Positions 54,984 to 64,000 of a stretch of 64,000 bases of DNA are shown here, in pieces. The stretch is from an uncultured Coriobacteriaceae bacterium (lineage in GTDB: Bacteria > Actinomycetota > Coriobacteriia > Coriobacteriales > Atopobiaceae), in NCBI GenBank assembly GCA_902790135.1, contig CADAQM010000025.1, positions 1 to 64,000 on the forward strand, read 5' to 3'. How positions within the stretch are numbered: position 1 is the stretch's first letter; every line of letters begins with the position of its first letter. The position numbers and the translations under genes were made by a program. The notes beneath the pieces are model-generated. The model saw nothing but the letters and a program-made list of their open reading frames with translations, was not told where the DNA came from and did not search any database.

Positions 54984-55742
54984 TTAACTCTTCTTCTTCG
55001 GACGCGGCTTCCTCTCGCGACGCGTCACGTTGATCTCGACGGGCTGCTCCTTCAGCTTGGCCTCAGTCTCAGCCTTGACCTGCTCGGTCACGCGCTTGGT
55101 GACCAGCTGCTGCTGAACGACCTGCCAGATGGCAGAAGTCACGTAGTAGAGCAGCACTGCTGCCGGCACGGACCAACCGAACCACACCATCATGACGCCC
55201 ATCATGACGCCCATCATGATGTTCTGCTGACGCTGGTCCTCGGGAACGTTCTTCACGTTCACAAGCATCTGGGCAAGTGTCATCAGGCCAAAGCCCGCGT
55301 CAAAGAGCACGTAAGACAGCGCGCCGGGGAATCCCAGCGAAGCCACCGCCTCGCTCACCGACATGGAAATCGACGGCATGATGTTGAGGAAGCTCGCTCC
55401 CTCGGGAACGTTACGTGCCACCGTGAAGAGTGCAAAGAAGACCGGCATCTGGATGAACATGGGAAGGCAACCGCCAAGCGGGTTGAAGTTGTTCTCCGCC
55501 TGGAACTTGCGCATCTCAGCCATCTGACGCTCGGGGTCATCGGCGTAGCGCTCCTGGATCTCCGCCAGCTTTGGCTGCAGGACCTGCATGCGTGCGGTCG
55601 AAGCAGTGGACTTGGTCATCAAAGGCATGATGAGCAGGCGGATGATGAAGGTAAGGATGATGACTGCGATACCCCAGTCACCGACCATGCCCTGCAGCGT
55701 GGCAAGAACCGTGGTCAGAAACGATATAAACCAATCCCACAT
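54984..55742 (-). CDS. yidC: Membrane protein insertase YidC
   Basis: A 252-residue short-form (OxaA-like) insertase: about five membrane helices, with MPLMTKSTASTARMQVLQPKLAEIQERY in the cytoplasmic loop and GGCLPMFIQMPVFFALF after. A basic tail (RRERKPRPKKK) may contact ribosomes. It lacks the Gram-negative periplasmic domain; no lipobox seen. Confidence 0.96.
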   Translation of the reverse strand: MWDWFISFLTTVLATLQGMVGDWGIAVIILTFIIRLLIMPLMTKSTASTARMQVLQPKLAEIQERYADDPERQMAEMRKFQAENNFNPLGGCLPMFIQMPVFFALFTVARNVPEGASFLNIMPSISMSVSEAVASLGFPGALSYVLFDAGFGLMTLAQMLVNVKNVPEDQRQQNIMMGVMMGVMMVWFGWSVPAAVLLYYVTSAIWQVVQQQLVTKRVTEQVKAETEAKLKEQPVEINVTRRERKPRPKKKS

Positions 55743-55771
55743 GCTTCCTCCGTGGACATTTCTGTCAAAGC

Positions 55772-55993
55772 TCAGGGAACGGGATCGTACCCGCCCTCAT
55801 GGAAGGGGTGGCACCGGGCGATACGACGGATCGCAAGCCAGGTGCCCTTGAGTGCTCCGTATCGTTGGATGGCTTCGAGGGCATAGGCCGAGCAGGTAGG
55901 CGTATAGATGCAATGCGGCCCCAGGAGTGGTGAGAGGTATCGCTGATACCACCTGATCATAGCCATGAGCAAGCGCTTCATGGTTTGCCTCAC
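55772..55993 (-). CDS. yidD: Membrane protein insertion efficiency factor YidD
   Basis: A 73-residue protein: [38 protein letters not shown], then [15 protein letters not shown], the family signature with conserved cysteines. GTG start overlaps the rnpA stop (GGTGAGG), so it is translationally coupled to rnpA. Confidence 0.95.
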   Translation of the reverse strand: MRQTMKRLLMAMIRWYQRYLSPLLGPHCIYTPTCSAYALEAIQRYGALKGTWLAIRRIARCHPFHEGGYDPVP

Positions 55994-56322
55994 CGTCTGT
56001 CCCGCTTTTCGAACCTGCCAATCAGCGAACTCATTGCCTTTGCGACCTCATGGGGATGCGCGTCATGAGACTCCTTTGTAGCAAAGAAAATGACTTCGTA
56101 TCCCTCTTTGGGAAAGCCTGCCTCGTGGGCGGCCTCCCTTAGTACGCGCTTGCAACGGTTCCTGAAAACCGCATTTCCCAGCCTCTTAGGCGCAACGAAG
56201 GCGACTCTTCCCGGGCCGCCTTCGCTAAGTCTCAAAACTGTCATGCGGACGAGCCTGTGGTTGGCCCGCTTGCCACCAGAGAAGACCCGACCAAAATCCT
56301 TTTTGGACTTGATGGTCTCCAT
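55990..56322 (-). CDS. rnpA: Ribonuclease P protein component
   Basis: A 110-residue basic protein that assists the RNase P RNA in tRNA 5' maturation. RNP motif: [25 protein letters not shown] (K/R-N-x-x-K/R-R). It starts 8 bases past the rpmH stop and overlaps yidD. Confidence 0.96.
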   Translation of the reverse strand: METIKSKKDFGRVFSGGKRANHRLVRMTVLRLSEGGPGRVAFVAPKRLGNAVFRNRCKRVLREAAHEAGFPKEGYEVIFFATKESHDAHPHEVAKAMSSLIGRFEKRDRR

Positions 56323-56329
56323 ACGAAGC

Positions 56330-56464
56330 CTAGACGGTCAGCCTCTTGCGGCCCTTGGCACGACGACGAGAGATAACGGCGCGGCCGCCCTTGGTGGCCA
56401 TGCGAGCACGGAAGCCGTGGGTCTTTGCGCGCTTGCGCTTGTTGGGCTGGTACGTACGCTTCAT
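56330..56464 (-). CDS. rpmH: 50S ribosomal protein L34
   Basis: A 44-residue protein reading [20 protein letters not shown] then [20 protein letters not shown] and RLTV, a textbook L34. AGGAGG lies upstream of the ATG. It is the first gene of the reverse-strand rpmH-rnpA-yidD-yidC-jag-rsmG run that diverges from the dnaA region. Confidence 0.98.
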   Translation of the reverse strand: MKRTYQPNKRKRAKTHGFRARMATKGGRAVISRRRAKGRKRLTV

Positions 56465-56785
56465 AATGTCAACCTCCTGAGAGATAGTAACGTCAATCTA
56501 GTCAAGCCTATCGATTGTAAGTTTGTTGACAACCGCCTGTCAAACACACTTTTGAAACCAACCCGAGTCACAAAAAATGCGCAGAATTCAAAGATCTCGC
56601 TGATGAGGTGCCTAGAGCTGGCAGCTCTGCAAGTTTGTTTGCATATAGTGGTGCAACGACTGCAAACGGTGGTATGTTTATAAGGCTAGTTGCTTGCTGA
56701 TAAGGGTTATCAACAGGTATTCTTCCATCGTTGAAAACTTTCATTTCTTGCATGCAAGTTTTGAAAGTTTTCATCACTGGGTGAA
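56465..56785. other. Non-coding region between rpmH and the GHKL gene, part of the origin region
   Basis: 321 bases, AT-rich relative to neighbours. Contains TTATCAACA (56707) set in the palindrome TGATAAGGGTTATCA, TTTTCAACG on the reverse strand (56729-56737), and TTTTGAAAGTTTTCATC. Divergent promoters for rpmH and the GHKL gene must lie here; no clear pair was picked. Confidence 0.6.
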
Positions 56786-57877
56786 ATGATGTTGAAAGGT
56801 TGGGCGTTGTCGGATTCGTTCTACCCGTTTGTCGAGAACGGGGCACAGAACAACTCAGACGAGGCATCCTCACTCGAGGTTCGCTACCCCGCACGCATTG
56901 CCGTGTTCGACGATGCTGCGGCAGCACCGCGCGTGGTGGTTGTCGAGCCCGCCGACATCCGCACCTACCTTGAGGAAATCACTGCAACAGTCACGAGACT
57001 GGCATCCGAGCAGGGTGGCAAGATTCCTTTTACCGTCATTCGCGAGGTAGTCGAAAACCTCATCCACGCCTACTTTATCGAGCCGACCATCTCCATCCTT
57101 GACGGTGGCAACACCATCAGATTCTCCGACCAGGGACCGGGTATCAAGGACAAGGGCCTCGCGCTGAAATATGGCACCACCTCGGCGACGGCCGAGATGA
57201 AGCGCTATATCAGGGGAGTCGGATCGGGGCTTCCCTACGCACAGCAATGGCTGCAGGACAAGGGCGGCTCGCTCACCGTGGAGGACAACATACACAACGG
57301 AACGGTGGTAACCGTCTCGCTGGTGCATGGACAAGACCCTTCTCCCCAGATGCCAAACAGTGCCTTCTACCAGCAGCAATACCAACCTCAGTACCAAGGC
57401 CAGTACCCGGGTCAGTACCAGGCTCCCCAACAGTATTGGCAGCCCCAGCAGCCTCAGCAGCAGCCATGGCAGCAGTCCCAGCCCTATGGTGCGCCCAACC
57501 CCTGGAACCAGCAGATGCCCGCCCAGGCTTGGGGTCAGCAGATGGCTCCGCAGCCTTGGCAGCAGGGTGTGCCAATGCAGACTCCCCCGCAAGCAAGCTT
57601 TTCGCAGCAGATGCCGACGCAGTTTGCTGCGAGCAATCCCGAGGCAGCACCCGTAGCTGCACCAAAGCTTGACCTGAACGACCGAGAGCTTCTCGTCATC
57701 GAGTATCTGCGTACGCACGAGTCCGTGGGTCCGCGTGACCTGGTTCTTGCGTACCAACTATCAGAGTCAACCTGGTCTCGCGTGCTCTCGCAGCTCGAGA
57801 CGAGGGGACTGCTCAGCAAGCAGGGTGGACAGAAGCGCTTCCTGACCCCTCAGGGCAAACAGCTGCTAGGTCTCTGA
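56786..57877 (+). CDS. GHKL-type ATPase with a Q/P-rich linker and winged helix (uncharacterised)
   Basis: A 363-residue protein with three parts. (1) HATPase domain (about 50-180): N-box IREVVENLIHA (E90, N91), G1 box DQGPG (115-119), G2 box GVGSGLP (144-150). (2) A Gln/Pro/Tyr-rich linker (about 185-285), probably disordered. (3) A winged-helix domain at the C-terminus (about 300-363, NDRELLVIEYLRTHESVGPRDLVLAYQLS). It lies between rpmH and dnaA, where most bacteria have no gene. A role in origin control or DNA-damage response is possible but unproven. The start has only weak upstream GGGTGA. Confidence 0.7.
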   Translation: MMLKGWALSDSFYPFVENGAQNNSDEASSLEVRYPARIAVFDDAAAAPRVVVVEPADIRTYLEEITATVTRLASEQGGKIPFTVIREVVENLIHAYFIEPTISILDGGNTIRFSDQGPGIKDKGLALKYGTTSATAEMKRYIRGVGSGLPYAQQWLQDKGGSLTVEDNIHNGTVVTVSLVHGQDPSPQMPNSAFYQQQYQPQYQGQYPGQYQAPQQYWQPQQPQQQPWQQSQPYGAPNPWNQQMPAQAWGQQMAPQPWQQGVPMQTPPQASFSQQMPTQFAASNPEAAPVAAPKLDLNDRELLVIEYLRTHESVGPRDLVLAYQLSESTWSRVLSQLETRGLLSKQGGQKRFLTPQGKQLLGL

Positions 57878-57967
57878 CACCATTCCCCATAGGGGATAGC
57901 GCACCTACGCTGCCCTTTGAGCACGTCACTCACCCGAGATTCCGACATTTTCCCTTGGCATCCTGAG

Positions 57968-58002
57968 TTTTCAACATATAATGGTAGACCCAGTTTTCAA
58001 CA
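57968..58002 (+). promoter_or_regulatory. Two DnaA-box-like sites upstream of dnaA
   Basis: Two copies of AGTTTTCAACAT, 26 bases apart (9-mer TTTTCAACA at 57968 and 57994), directly before the dnaA start. Suggests autoregulation. Confidence 0.6.
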
Positions 58003-58024
58003 TTCGACTCAACGTGGGTGCACT

Positions 58025-59539
58025 ATGGTACAGAATCAAGACTCAGATGCGGCGGTCCTTTGGGACGACGTCATGGCGCTCCTCGGTGCGCGCGACGACC
58101 TCAACCGCTCGACCTTGGCGATGATCGAAAGCTGTACTCCCGTCTCTATGGACGACGAGTCCTTTCATGTGTCCACGACGCTTGGTTTTGCCCAGCGCAA
58201 GATTACTCAACAGGCAAGCATCATCGAAGAGTGCCTCGAGCAGGCCTCGTTCCAGCACCTTTCCCTTGTCGTAGACCTCGTCAAGGACACGCGGACCATA
58301 CGCGTCTCCAACGAGGCATCTCCCGAGGAGATGCGCGTCCTCGGTGCCTCGTCTGCGCCTATCGTACCTGTTCAGGAGATAGCGCCAGAGCCAGAGCAAG
58401 CGGAGAGCAAGAGGCTCGCCTACGTCGAGCAGCTTGCCGATGAGATCACCCAGACCGACTCGAAGCTGACCTTCGAGCGCTTCGTTCCGGGCGAAGAGAA
58501 TCGTTATGCGCTCGAGGCGGCCAAACAGGTGGCAAACGGCGACTACAAGAGCTACAACCCGCTGTTCATCTATGGCAAGAGCGGCTTGGGCAAGACTCAC
58601 CTCCTGCGCGCCATCCAGAACTACATCGCCAAGAACGACCCATCCAGGCGTTGTATCTACAAGGCCGCGGCTGACTTTGTCGACGAATACGTGATTGCCG
58701 CTACCGACCGCACGTCCACTTCTGCGTCGAGCGCCCTTTCCGCGCGCTACCAGAACGTCGATGTGCTCATCATCGACGACATCCAGAACATGATGACCGC
58801 CGGCGGCACCATCCGTTTCTTCTTCAAGACATTCAACACGCTCGTCGAGCACAACAAGCAGATCGTACTCGCCGCAGACCGCTCTCCGTCGCAGTTGGGC
58901 ATGGGTGAGAGCAAGTTCGACGAGCGCGATACCTCACGCATGGACTCGGGCCTCTCCGTCTCCATCCAGGTGCCCGACTACGAGCTCAAACTCAACCTCA
59001 TCAATACCTTCTACGAGCGCATGCGTCAAGATGCCCTCGACGAGCACATCGATGGCGTCGTGGGGACGATTCCCGAGGAGATGCGCCGACTGATGGCGGA
59101 GCGCGCGGGCACCAACATTCGCGTCATCGAGGGCTTCGTCCAGTCGTGCCTGATGCAGGCCAACCGCCGCGAGCGCACGGGTCAGAGCATCACCCGCACC
59201 GACATCATCGACGTCGCAAACCAGAAGTGGCCTACCGGACAACGCATCGTCACGATTGACCACATCCAGCGCTCCGTCGAGAAGTATTACGACGTCGCGC
59301 ACGCCGATCTCATCGGATCGAAGCGAAACAAGGAGCTCATGGAGGCACGTCACGTGGGCATTTGGCTCACTCGAGCACTAACCGACAACACCCTCGCCGA
59401 GATCGGCAAGAAGTTCGGTGGACGAACCCATGCGACGGTAAAGCACAGCATCGCCTGGGTCGACAGCTACAAGAAGCGCGACCGTAACTTCCACGATCGC
59501 GTCGAGACACTAAGGGATTCGATCGTGGATGCGACCTAG
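58025..59539 (+). CDS. dnaA: Chromosomal replication initiator DnaA
   Basis: A 504-residue initiator: domain I (about 8-80), linker (about 105-140), AAA+ domain with Walker A GKSGLGKT (184-191) and IIDDIQ (Walker B), and DNA-binding domain IV with GIWLTRALTDNTLAEIGKKF then GGRTHATVKHS. The DnaA signature normally reads GGRDHTTV; here the Asp is Thr (T468). Start MVQNQDSDAAVLW is chosen for length and homology; the ribosome site is weak. Upstream frame not used. Confidence 0.96.
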   Translation: MVQNQDSDAAVLWDDVMALLGARDDLNRSTLAMIESCTPVSMDDESFHVSTTLGFAQRKITQQASIIEECLEQASFQHLSLVVDLVKDTRTIRVSNEASPEEMRVLGASSAPIVPVQEIAPEPEQAESKRLAYVEQLADEITQTDSKLTFERFVPGEENRYALEAAKQVANGDYKSYNPLFIYGKSGLGKTHLLRAIQNYIAKNDPSRRCIYKAAADFVDEYVIAATDRTSTSASSALSARYQNVDVLIIDDIQNMMTAGGTIRFFFKTFNTLVEHNKQIVLAADRSPSQLGMGESKFDERDTSRMDSGLSVSIQVPDYELKLNLINTFYERMRQDALDEHIDGVVGTIPEEMRRLMAERAGTNIRVIEGFVQSCLMQANRRERTGQSITRTDIIDVANQKWPTGQRIVTIDHIQRSVEKYYDVAHADLIGSKRNKELMEARHVGIWLTRALTDNTLAEIGKKFGGRTHATVKHSIAWVDSYKKRDRNFHDRVETLRDSIVDAT

Positions 59540-59767
59540 TGTTTACAACCTTGTCGAAGACTCTTCGAAACGCGACGAAAAGTATCCGCGTAGTGTTGAG
59601 AAGGTTTTCGACAGGTTTTCGATGTTGAGCCATGGTGAGTTAATCCATGGTTTCGTAGCGTCGAGCTCACGGTATCTACCAGCGGATTCAAGAGTCTTTG
59701 AACATATCAACAGCACTTAATACCATTATTAGTCTTTATATCTATATAAGAGAGAAAAGAGAGGCTC
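59540..59767. other. dnaA-dnaN intergenic region, candidate oriC
   Basis: 228 bases with TTCTCAACA on the reverse strand (59594-59602), TTTTCGACA (59605), GGCTCAACA on the reverse strand (59623-59631) and ATATCAACA (59704). A very AT-rich stretch follows (59718-59750, containing TTTATATCTATATAAG), a plausible unwinding element. By gene order this is the most likely oriC. Confidence 0.6.
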
Positions 59768-60877
59768 ATGAAGTTCACCGTCAGCCAGTCGTCGCTTGCC
59801 AAGGCGCTCCTCGTGGTTGCCAAGGGCATGGCTACTAATTCCACGCTGCCATATCTCTCGGGTATCTATATCAAGGCCGAGGACGGCACCCTCGAGTTCC
59901 AGACGGCCAACCTCACGATCTCCATCCGACACAAGATCGCTGCCAACGTGGAGGAGGAAGGTGCGACGGTCGTCTCGGGCAAGGTGCTGACGAGCATCGT
60001 CAAGACACTCCCCGATGCCGCGGTGAGCTTCACCATGACTCCCAAGACCCACGTGCTCGAGCTCTCTTGTGGCAAGTCCCACTTCCGCCTCAACACGCTT
60101 GATGCGGCTGACTTCCCTGAGTTCCCAGCCTTTGCCCTCGAGCGCTCGATTGAGCTGCCCAGCGCCCTTCTCGACGAGATGGTCGACAAGGTGTACAAGG
60201 TCACCTCGCGTGACACCTCGCGCCCCATCCTGCAGGGTGTTCTTCTCTCTGTGGAGAAGAACACGATTCGTCTGGTGGCTACCGACTCGTATCGTCTGGC
60301 CGTCTGCGACTCTCACGTGGAGACCTCCTCGACCGACGAGGCCTTTGTTACCATCGTGCCTGGCGGCACCTTCCACGACGTGCTCTCCTCCCCCTCGATG
60401 ACCGAGCGCATCCTTGTGGGTACCACCGAGAGCCAGGTGGTATTCGTGTTTGGCAACACCACCTACATCTCCCGCAAGATCGAGGGCAACTTCCCCAACT
60501 ACCGTCAGCTGCTGCCTGCCTCCTGCGCGTCGGCCATCAAGCTCGACACCGATCAGTTTGGCTCTGCCCTCAAGCGCGTGTCGGTCATTGCCTCCTCCAA
60601 CCCGTCGGTGCGCTTTGATGCCGACGCCGATGGCCACCTGATGAAGCTCTCCGCATCCTCTCCCGACCAGGGCGAGTCCTCCGAGCTCATCGATGCCGAG
60701 GTGGAGGGGTCGAGCATGTCAATCGCCCTCAACTACCACTACGTCTTCGATTGCGTCAACGCGGTCGGTGCCACCAAGGAGCTCGATCTCGAGCTGCAGG
60801 GGCCGATGCAGCCGGCCATCTTCAAGGCGTACGGCGACATCAACTACCTCTATCTGTTGATGCCGGTGCGGATGTAG
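59768..60877 (+). CDS. dnaN: DNA polymerase III beta subunit (sliding clamp)
   Basis: A 369-residue clamp with three similar domains; MKFTVSQSSLAKALLVVAKGM, TNSTLPYLSGIYI, and the C-terminal YLLMPVRM are typical. ATG follows AGAGAGG. recF starts 4 bases after its stop. Confidence 0.97.
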   Translation: MKFTVSQSSLAKALLVVAKGMATNSTLPYLSGIYIKAEDGTLEFQTANLTISIRHKIAANVEEEGATVVSGKVLTSIVKTLPDAAVSFTMTPKTHVLELSCGKSHFRLNTLDAADFPEFPAFALERSIELPSALLDEMVDKVYKVTSRDTSRPILQGVLLSVEKNTIRLVATDSYRLAVCDSHVETSSTDEAFVTIVPGGTFHDVLSSPSMTERILVGTTESQVVFVFGNTTYISRKIEGNFPNYRQLLPASCASAIKLDTDQFGSALKRVSVIASSNPSVRFDADADGHLMKLSASSPDQGESSELIDAEVEGSSMSIALNYHYVFDCVNAVGATKELDLELQGPMQPAIFKAYGDINYLYLLMPVRM

Positions 60878-60881
60878 GCAC

Positions 60882-61970
60882 GTGGGCCTTCTGGTATCGA
60901 CGCTCGAGTTGCGCGACTGGCGCAACTTCGAGCAACGCGACATATCCTTTGCGCCGGGCATGACGGTACTGCACGGCCACAATGCGGTGGGTAAGACCAA
61001 TACGGTCGAGGCACTGCAGCTCCTGACGGCTGGCGCATCTTTCAGGAAGCCGCGTCCGATCGAGCTGGTGCGCGAGGGTGCCGAGAGTGCCAAGGCGACG
61101 ATGCACCTGCGCGGCGACGGTCGCGTCATTGACGTCGCCTGCCTTGTTGAGGGCTCTAGGCGCAAGTTCAGGCGAAACGGCAAGCCGTGCCAGTCGGCCG
61201 ACGTGCCCGAGACGCTGATGTCGGTGCTGTTCAATCCCGATGACCTCGCTTTCGTCAAGCGAGGGGCGTCCCAGCGCCGAGGCGAGCTCGATTCCTTCGG
61301 GAGGCAGGCAAACCGCGGATTTGCCAAGGTGCTCTCCGCCTATCAGCGCGCGGTCGACCAGCGAAATCGCCTGCTCAAGGAGGACACCCCCAACCTCGCG
61401 CTGCTTGATGCCTGGGACGCATCGGTTGCCCTCGGCGGGGCGACTCTGCTTCTGGCACGCCTGCGACTCTTCGAGCGCCTCATGCCCAAGGTGAGCGAGA
61501 TTTATGCGCAGATCTGCAACGGCGAGGACCTTGCCTGCAGCTATCAGTGCTCCCTGGGCGATGATGTGATGGGTATGGCGCGAGACGAGCTGACCGCTCG
61601 CTATCTCGAGCGTCTCTCGCAGGGGCGCCCGGATGACCTCCGACGACAGCAGACGCTTGTCGGTCCGCATCGCGATGACTTCACCTTCACGATCGACGGT
61701 CGTGACGCGCGCACCTTTGGAAGCCAGGGCCAGCAGCGCTCCGTCGTTTTGGCCTGGAAGATGGCGGAGGTCGAGCTTTCCGCAGAGATCTTGGGGGAGC
61801 AACCCCTGCTTCTGCTTGATGACGTGATGAGCGAGCTCGACGAGCAACGTCGCGCGGCGGTGGTGAGCTTCGTGCAGAAGGGCATCCAGACGGTCGTTAC
61901 GACCACCAATCTGGGATACTTCCCCGACGACCTTCTGGCTGCCTCCGAGGTGGTGAGCTTCGGTGAATGA
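60882..61970 (+). CDS. recF: DNA repair and recombination protein RecF
   Basis: A 362-residue SMC-like ATPase: Walker A GHNAVGKTN (about 32-40), signature region FGSQGQQRSVVLAWKMAE, and Walker B LLLLDDVMSELDE. Loads RecA at gaps. GTG start. It overlaps the DUF721 gene by 8 bases. Confidence 0.96.
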   Translation: MGLLVSTLELRDWRNFEQRDISFAPGMTVLHGHNAVGKTNTVEALQLLTAGASFRKPRPIELVREGAESAKATMHLRGDGRVIDVACLVEGSRRKFRRNGKPCQSADVPETLMSVLFNPDDLAFVKRGASQRRGELDSFGRQANRGFAKVLSAYQRAVDQRNRLLKEDTPNLALLDAWDASVALGGATLLLARLRLFERLMPKVSEIYAQICNGEDLACSYQCSLGDDVMGMARDELTARYLERLSQGRPDDLRRQQTLVGPHRDDFTFTIDGRDARTFGSQGQQRSVVLAWKMAEVELSAEILGEQPLLLLDDVMSELDEQRRAAVVSFVQKGIQTVVTTTNLGYFPDDLLAASEVVSFGE

Positions 61971-62496
61971 GTGGGAGCTGGAGTTTGAGGCTGAGGCGCC
62001 CGAGAGCATCTCCTCGCTGATGCACGAGGTGGTCGACGAGCGTATGTCCGCGCGCATGTCGGCAAACCAGCGCGCTGCCGCCGCGTGGTATCGGGCCAAC
62101 GGGGATCGAGAGCGCAACCATACGACCGGCGTCTTCCTCAAAAAGGCCCGCGTGGCCGGTGCGGCACCCGTGCTGGGCGTGTATGTCGACTCCCATGCGA
62201 TGGTCACTGACTTTGGTGTCAACAAGGACATCTACCTTGCGCGCCTGGCAAACATCGGGTTCAAGGTGTCGGGCATAGAATTTATCCCCTCGAGGGCTGG
62301 CTATCATGCGGCAAGGGCGCGCCACGAGGAGCCCAAAAAGCTGCCTGTAGAGTTGCCCGAACTCAGCCCGCAAGAGCTCAAAGAGGCCCAAATTCTGGTT
62401 TCCGACCTGCCTGAACCACTGAAATCGAACGCATTTAAGGCCGTTGTTCTATCAAAGAGGCGTGAAAAGTTAGAAACATCGCAAAATGGCAAATAA
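61963..62496 (+). CDS. DUF721-family protein (DciA-like)
   Basis: A 177-residue protein between recF and gyrB, overlapping recF, the usual place for DUF721 genes in Actinobacteria. Conserved features include VLGVYVDSHAMVTDFGVNKDIYLARLANIGF and KDIYLARLANIGFKVSGIEF. Relatives such as DciA act with DnaB; not proven here. The first 50 residues are acidic and divergent. Confidence 0.7.
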   Translation: MNEWELEFEAEAPESISSLMHEVVDERMSARMSANQRAAAAWYRANGDRERNHTTGVFLKKARVAGAAPVLGVYVDSHAMVTDFGVNKDIYLARLANIGFKVSGIEFIPSRAGYHAARARHEEPKKLPVELPELSPQELKEAQILVSDLPEPLKSNAFKAVVLSKRREKLETSQNGK

Positions 62497-62589
62497 CGCT
62501 GAATTTAGGCCTCTGAGCGTCTCATATGAAGTTTGAACATAGTTTCGACAGCGTGTTTTGTTTGGGCTGAAGCCAAACTAACGCTGTAG

Positions 62590-62595
62590 TACAAT
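62590..62595 (+). promoter_or_regulatory. Candidate -10 of the gyrB promoter
   Basis: TACAAT about 70 bases before the gyrB start; a weak -35 only. Close upstream is a small hairpin GTTTGG / CCAAAC. Confidence 0.35.
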
Positions 62596-62662
62596 CTTAA
62601 GGCTTCACATAAATGATAGTCGTTCGGACAATTGTCTGGGACGGCATAACGTAAGGAGAAAC

Positions 62663-64000
<1,338 letters not shown>

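Overview
The window looks like the chromosome of a high-GC Gram-positive bacterium of the class Coriobacteriia (an Olsenella/Atopobium/Collinsella-like organism). I base this on GC-rich coding, an indolepyruvate:ferredoxin oxidoreductase pair, a tandem WYL regulator, Coriobacteria-type replication-origin gene order, and protein sequences that resemble that group. No 16S gene is present, so genus is not asserted.

Layout. 1-6000: 5' part of dnaK (reverse), a YfcE-like phosphoesterase, a pentapeptide-repeat protein, a membrane-anchored OB-fold protein, and a HTH / Ser-Thr kinase / HTH cluster. 6000-8500: iorAB. 8700-14664: a complete type II-C CRISPR-Cas9 locus with 23 repeats and 22 spacers, a 23-bp palindrome at the array end, a candidate tracrRNA on the reverse strand, cas1 and cas2 forward, and cas9 in the opposite, convergent orientation. 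15000-28000: metabolic and RNA-processing genes (acyl-CoA ligase, metA, DEAD-box helicase, rRNA methyltransferase, PLP-dependent dehydratase, tadA, tRNA-Ser, lemA, pyridoxamine kinase, Nudix hydrolase, purD). 28400-34400: purA, dnaB, rplI, a DUF2232 membrane protein, rpsR, a broken ssb and rpsF. 34800-45500: membrane and peptidase genes, tRNA-Lys, tRNA-Gly, a 1656-residue M28-like protein with a very large acidic insert, and a tandem WYL regulator. 45600-50700: dinG, ddl, rlmN. 50800-64000: the origin region, with parAB and eight parS-like sites, rsmG-jag-yidC-yidD-rnpA-rpmH on the reverse strand and, diverging from them, an uncharacterised GHKL-ATPase gene, dnaA, dnaN, recF, a DUF721 gene and the start of gyrB.

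Most interesting items. (1) The Cas9 locus has an unusual convergent layout, a nearly full-length anti-repeat in its tracrRNA candidate, and an extended -10 promoter in every repeat. (2) Two structured elements share one three-hairpin fold with a conserved GAGCGNAGCGA loop. One lies after tRNA-Ser and one after tRNA-Lys; each carries an inverted T-arm copy on one side and a duplicated tRNA 3' end on the other. I do not recognise this family. (3) The origin region has DnaA boxes of an unusual TTWTCAACA type, with Thr replacing the usual Asp in the DnaA DNA-binding signature, and an ATPase gene inserted between rpmH and dnaA. (4) The M28-like peptidase domain is split by more than 1200 acidic residues and lacks the usual Glu-Glu pair.

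Genes that work together: cas1/cas2/cas9/tracrRNA/array (immunity); parAB/parS, dnaA, dnaN, recF, gyrB, dnaB (replication and segregation); yidC/yidD/rnpA/rpmH/jag (membrane insertion and RNA processing); rpsF/ssb/rpsR/rplI (ribosome and replication); purA and purD (purine synthesis). All function statements come from reading motifs; no database search was run.
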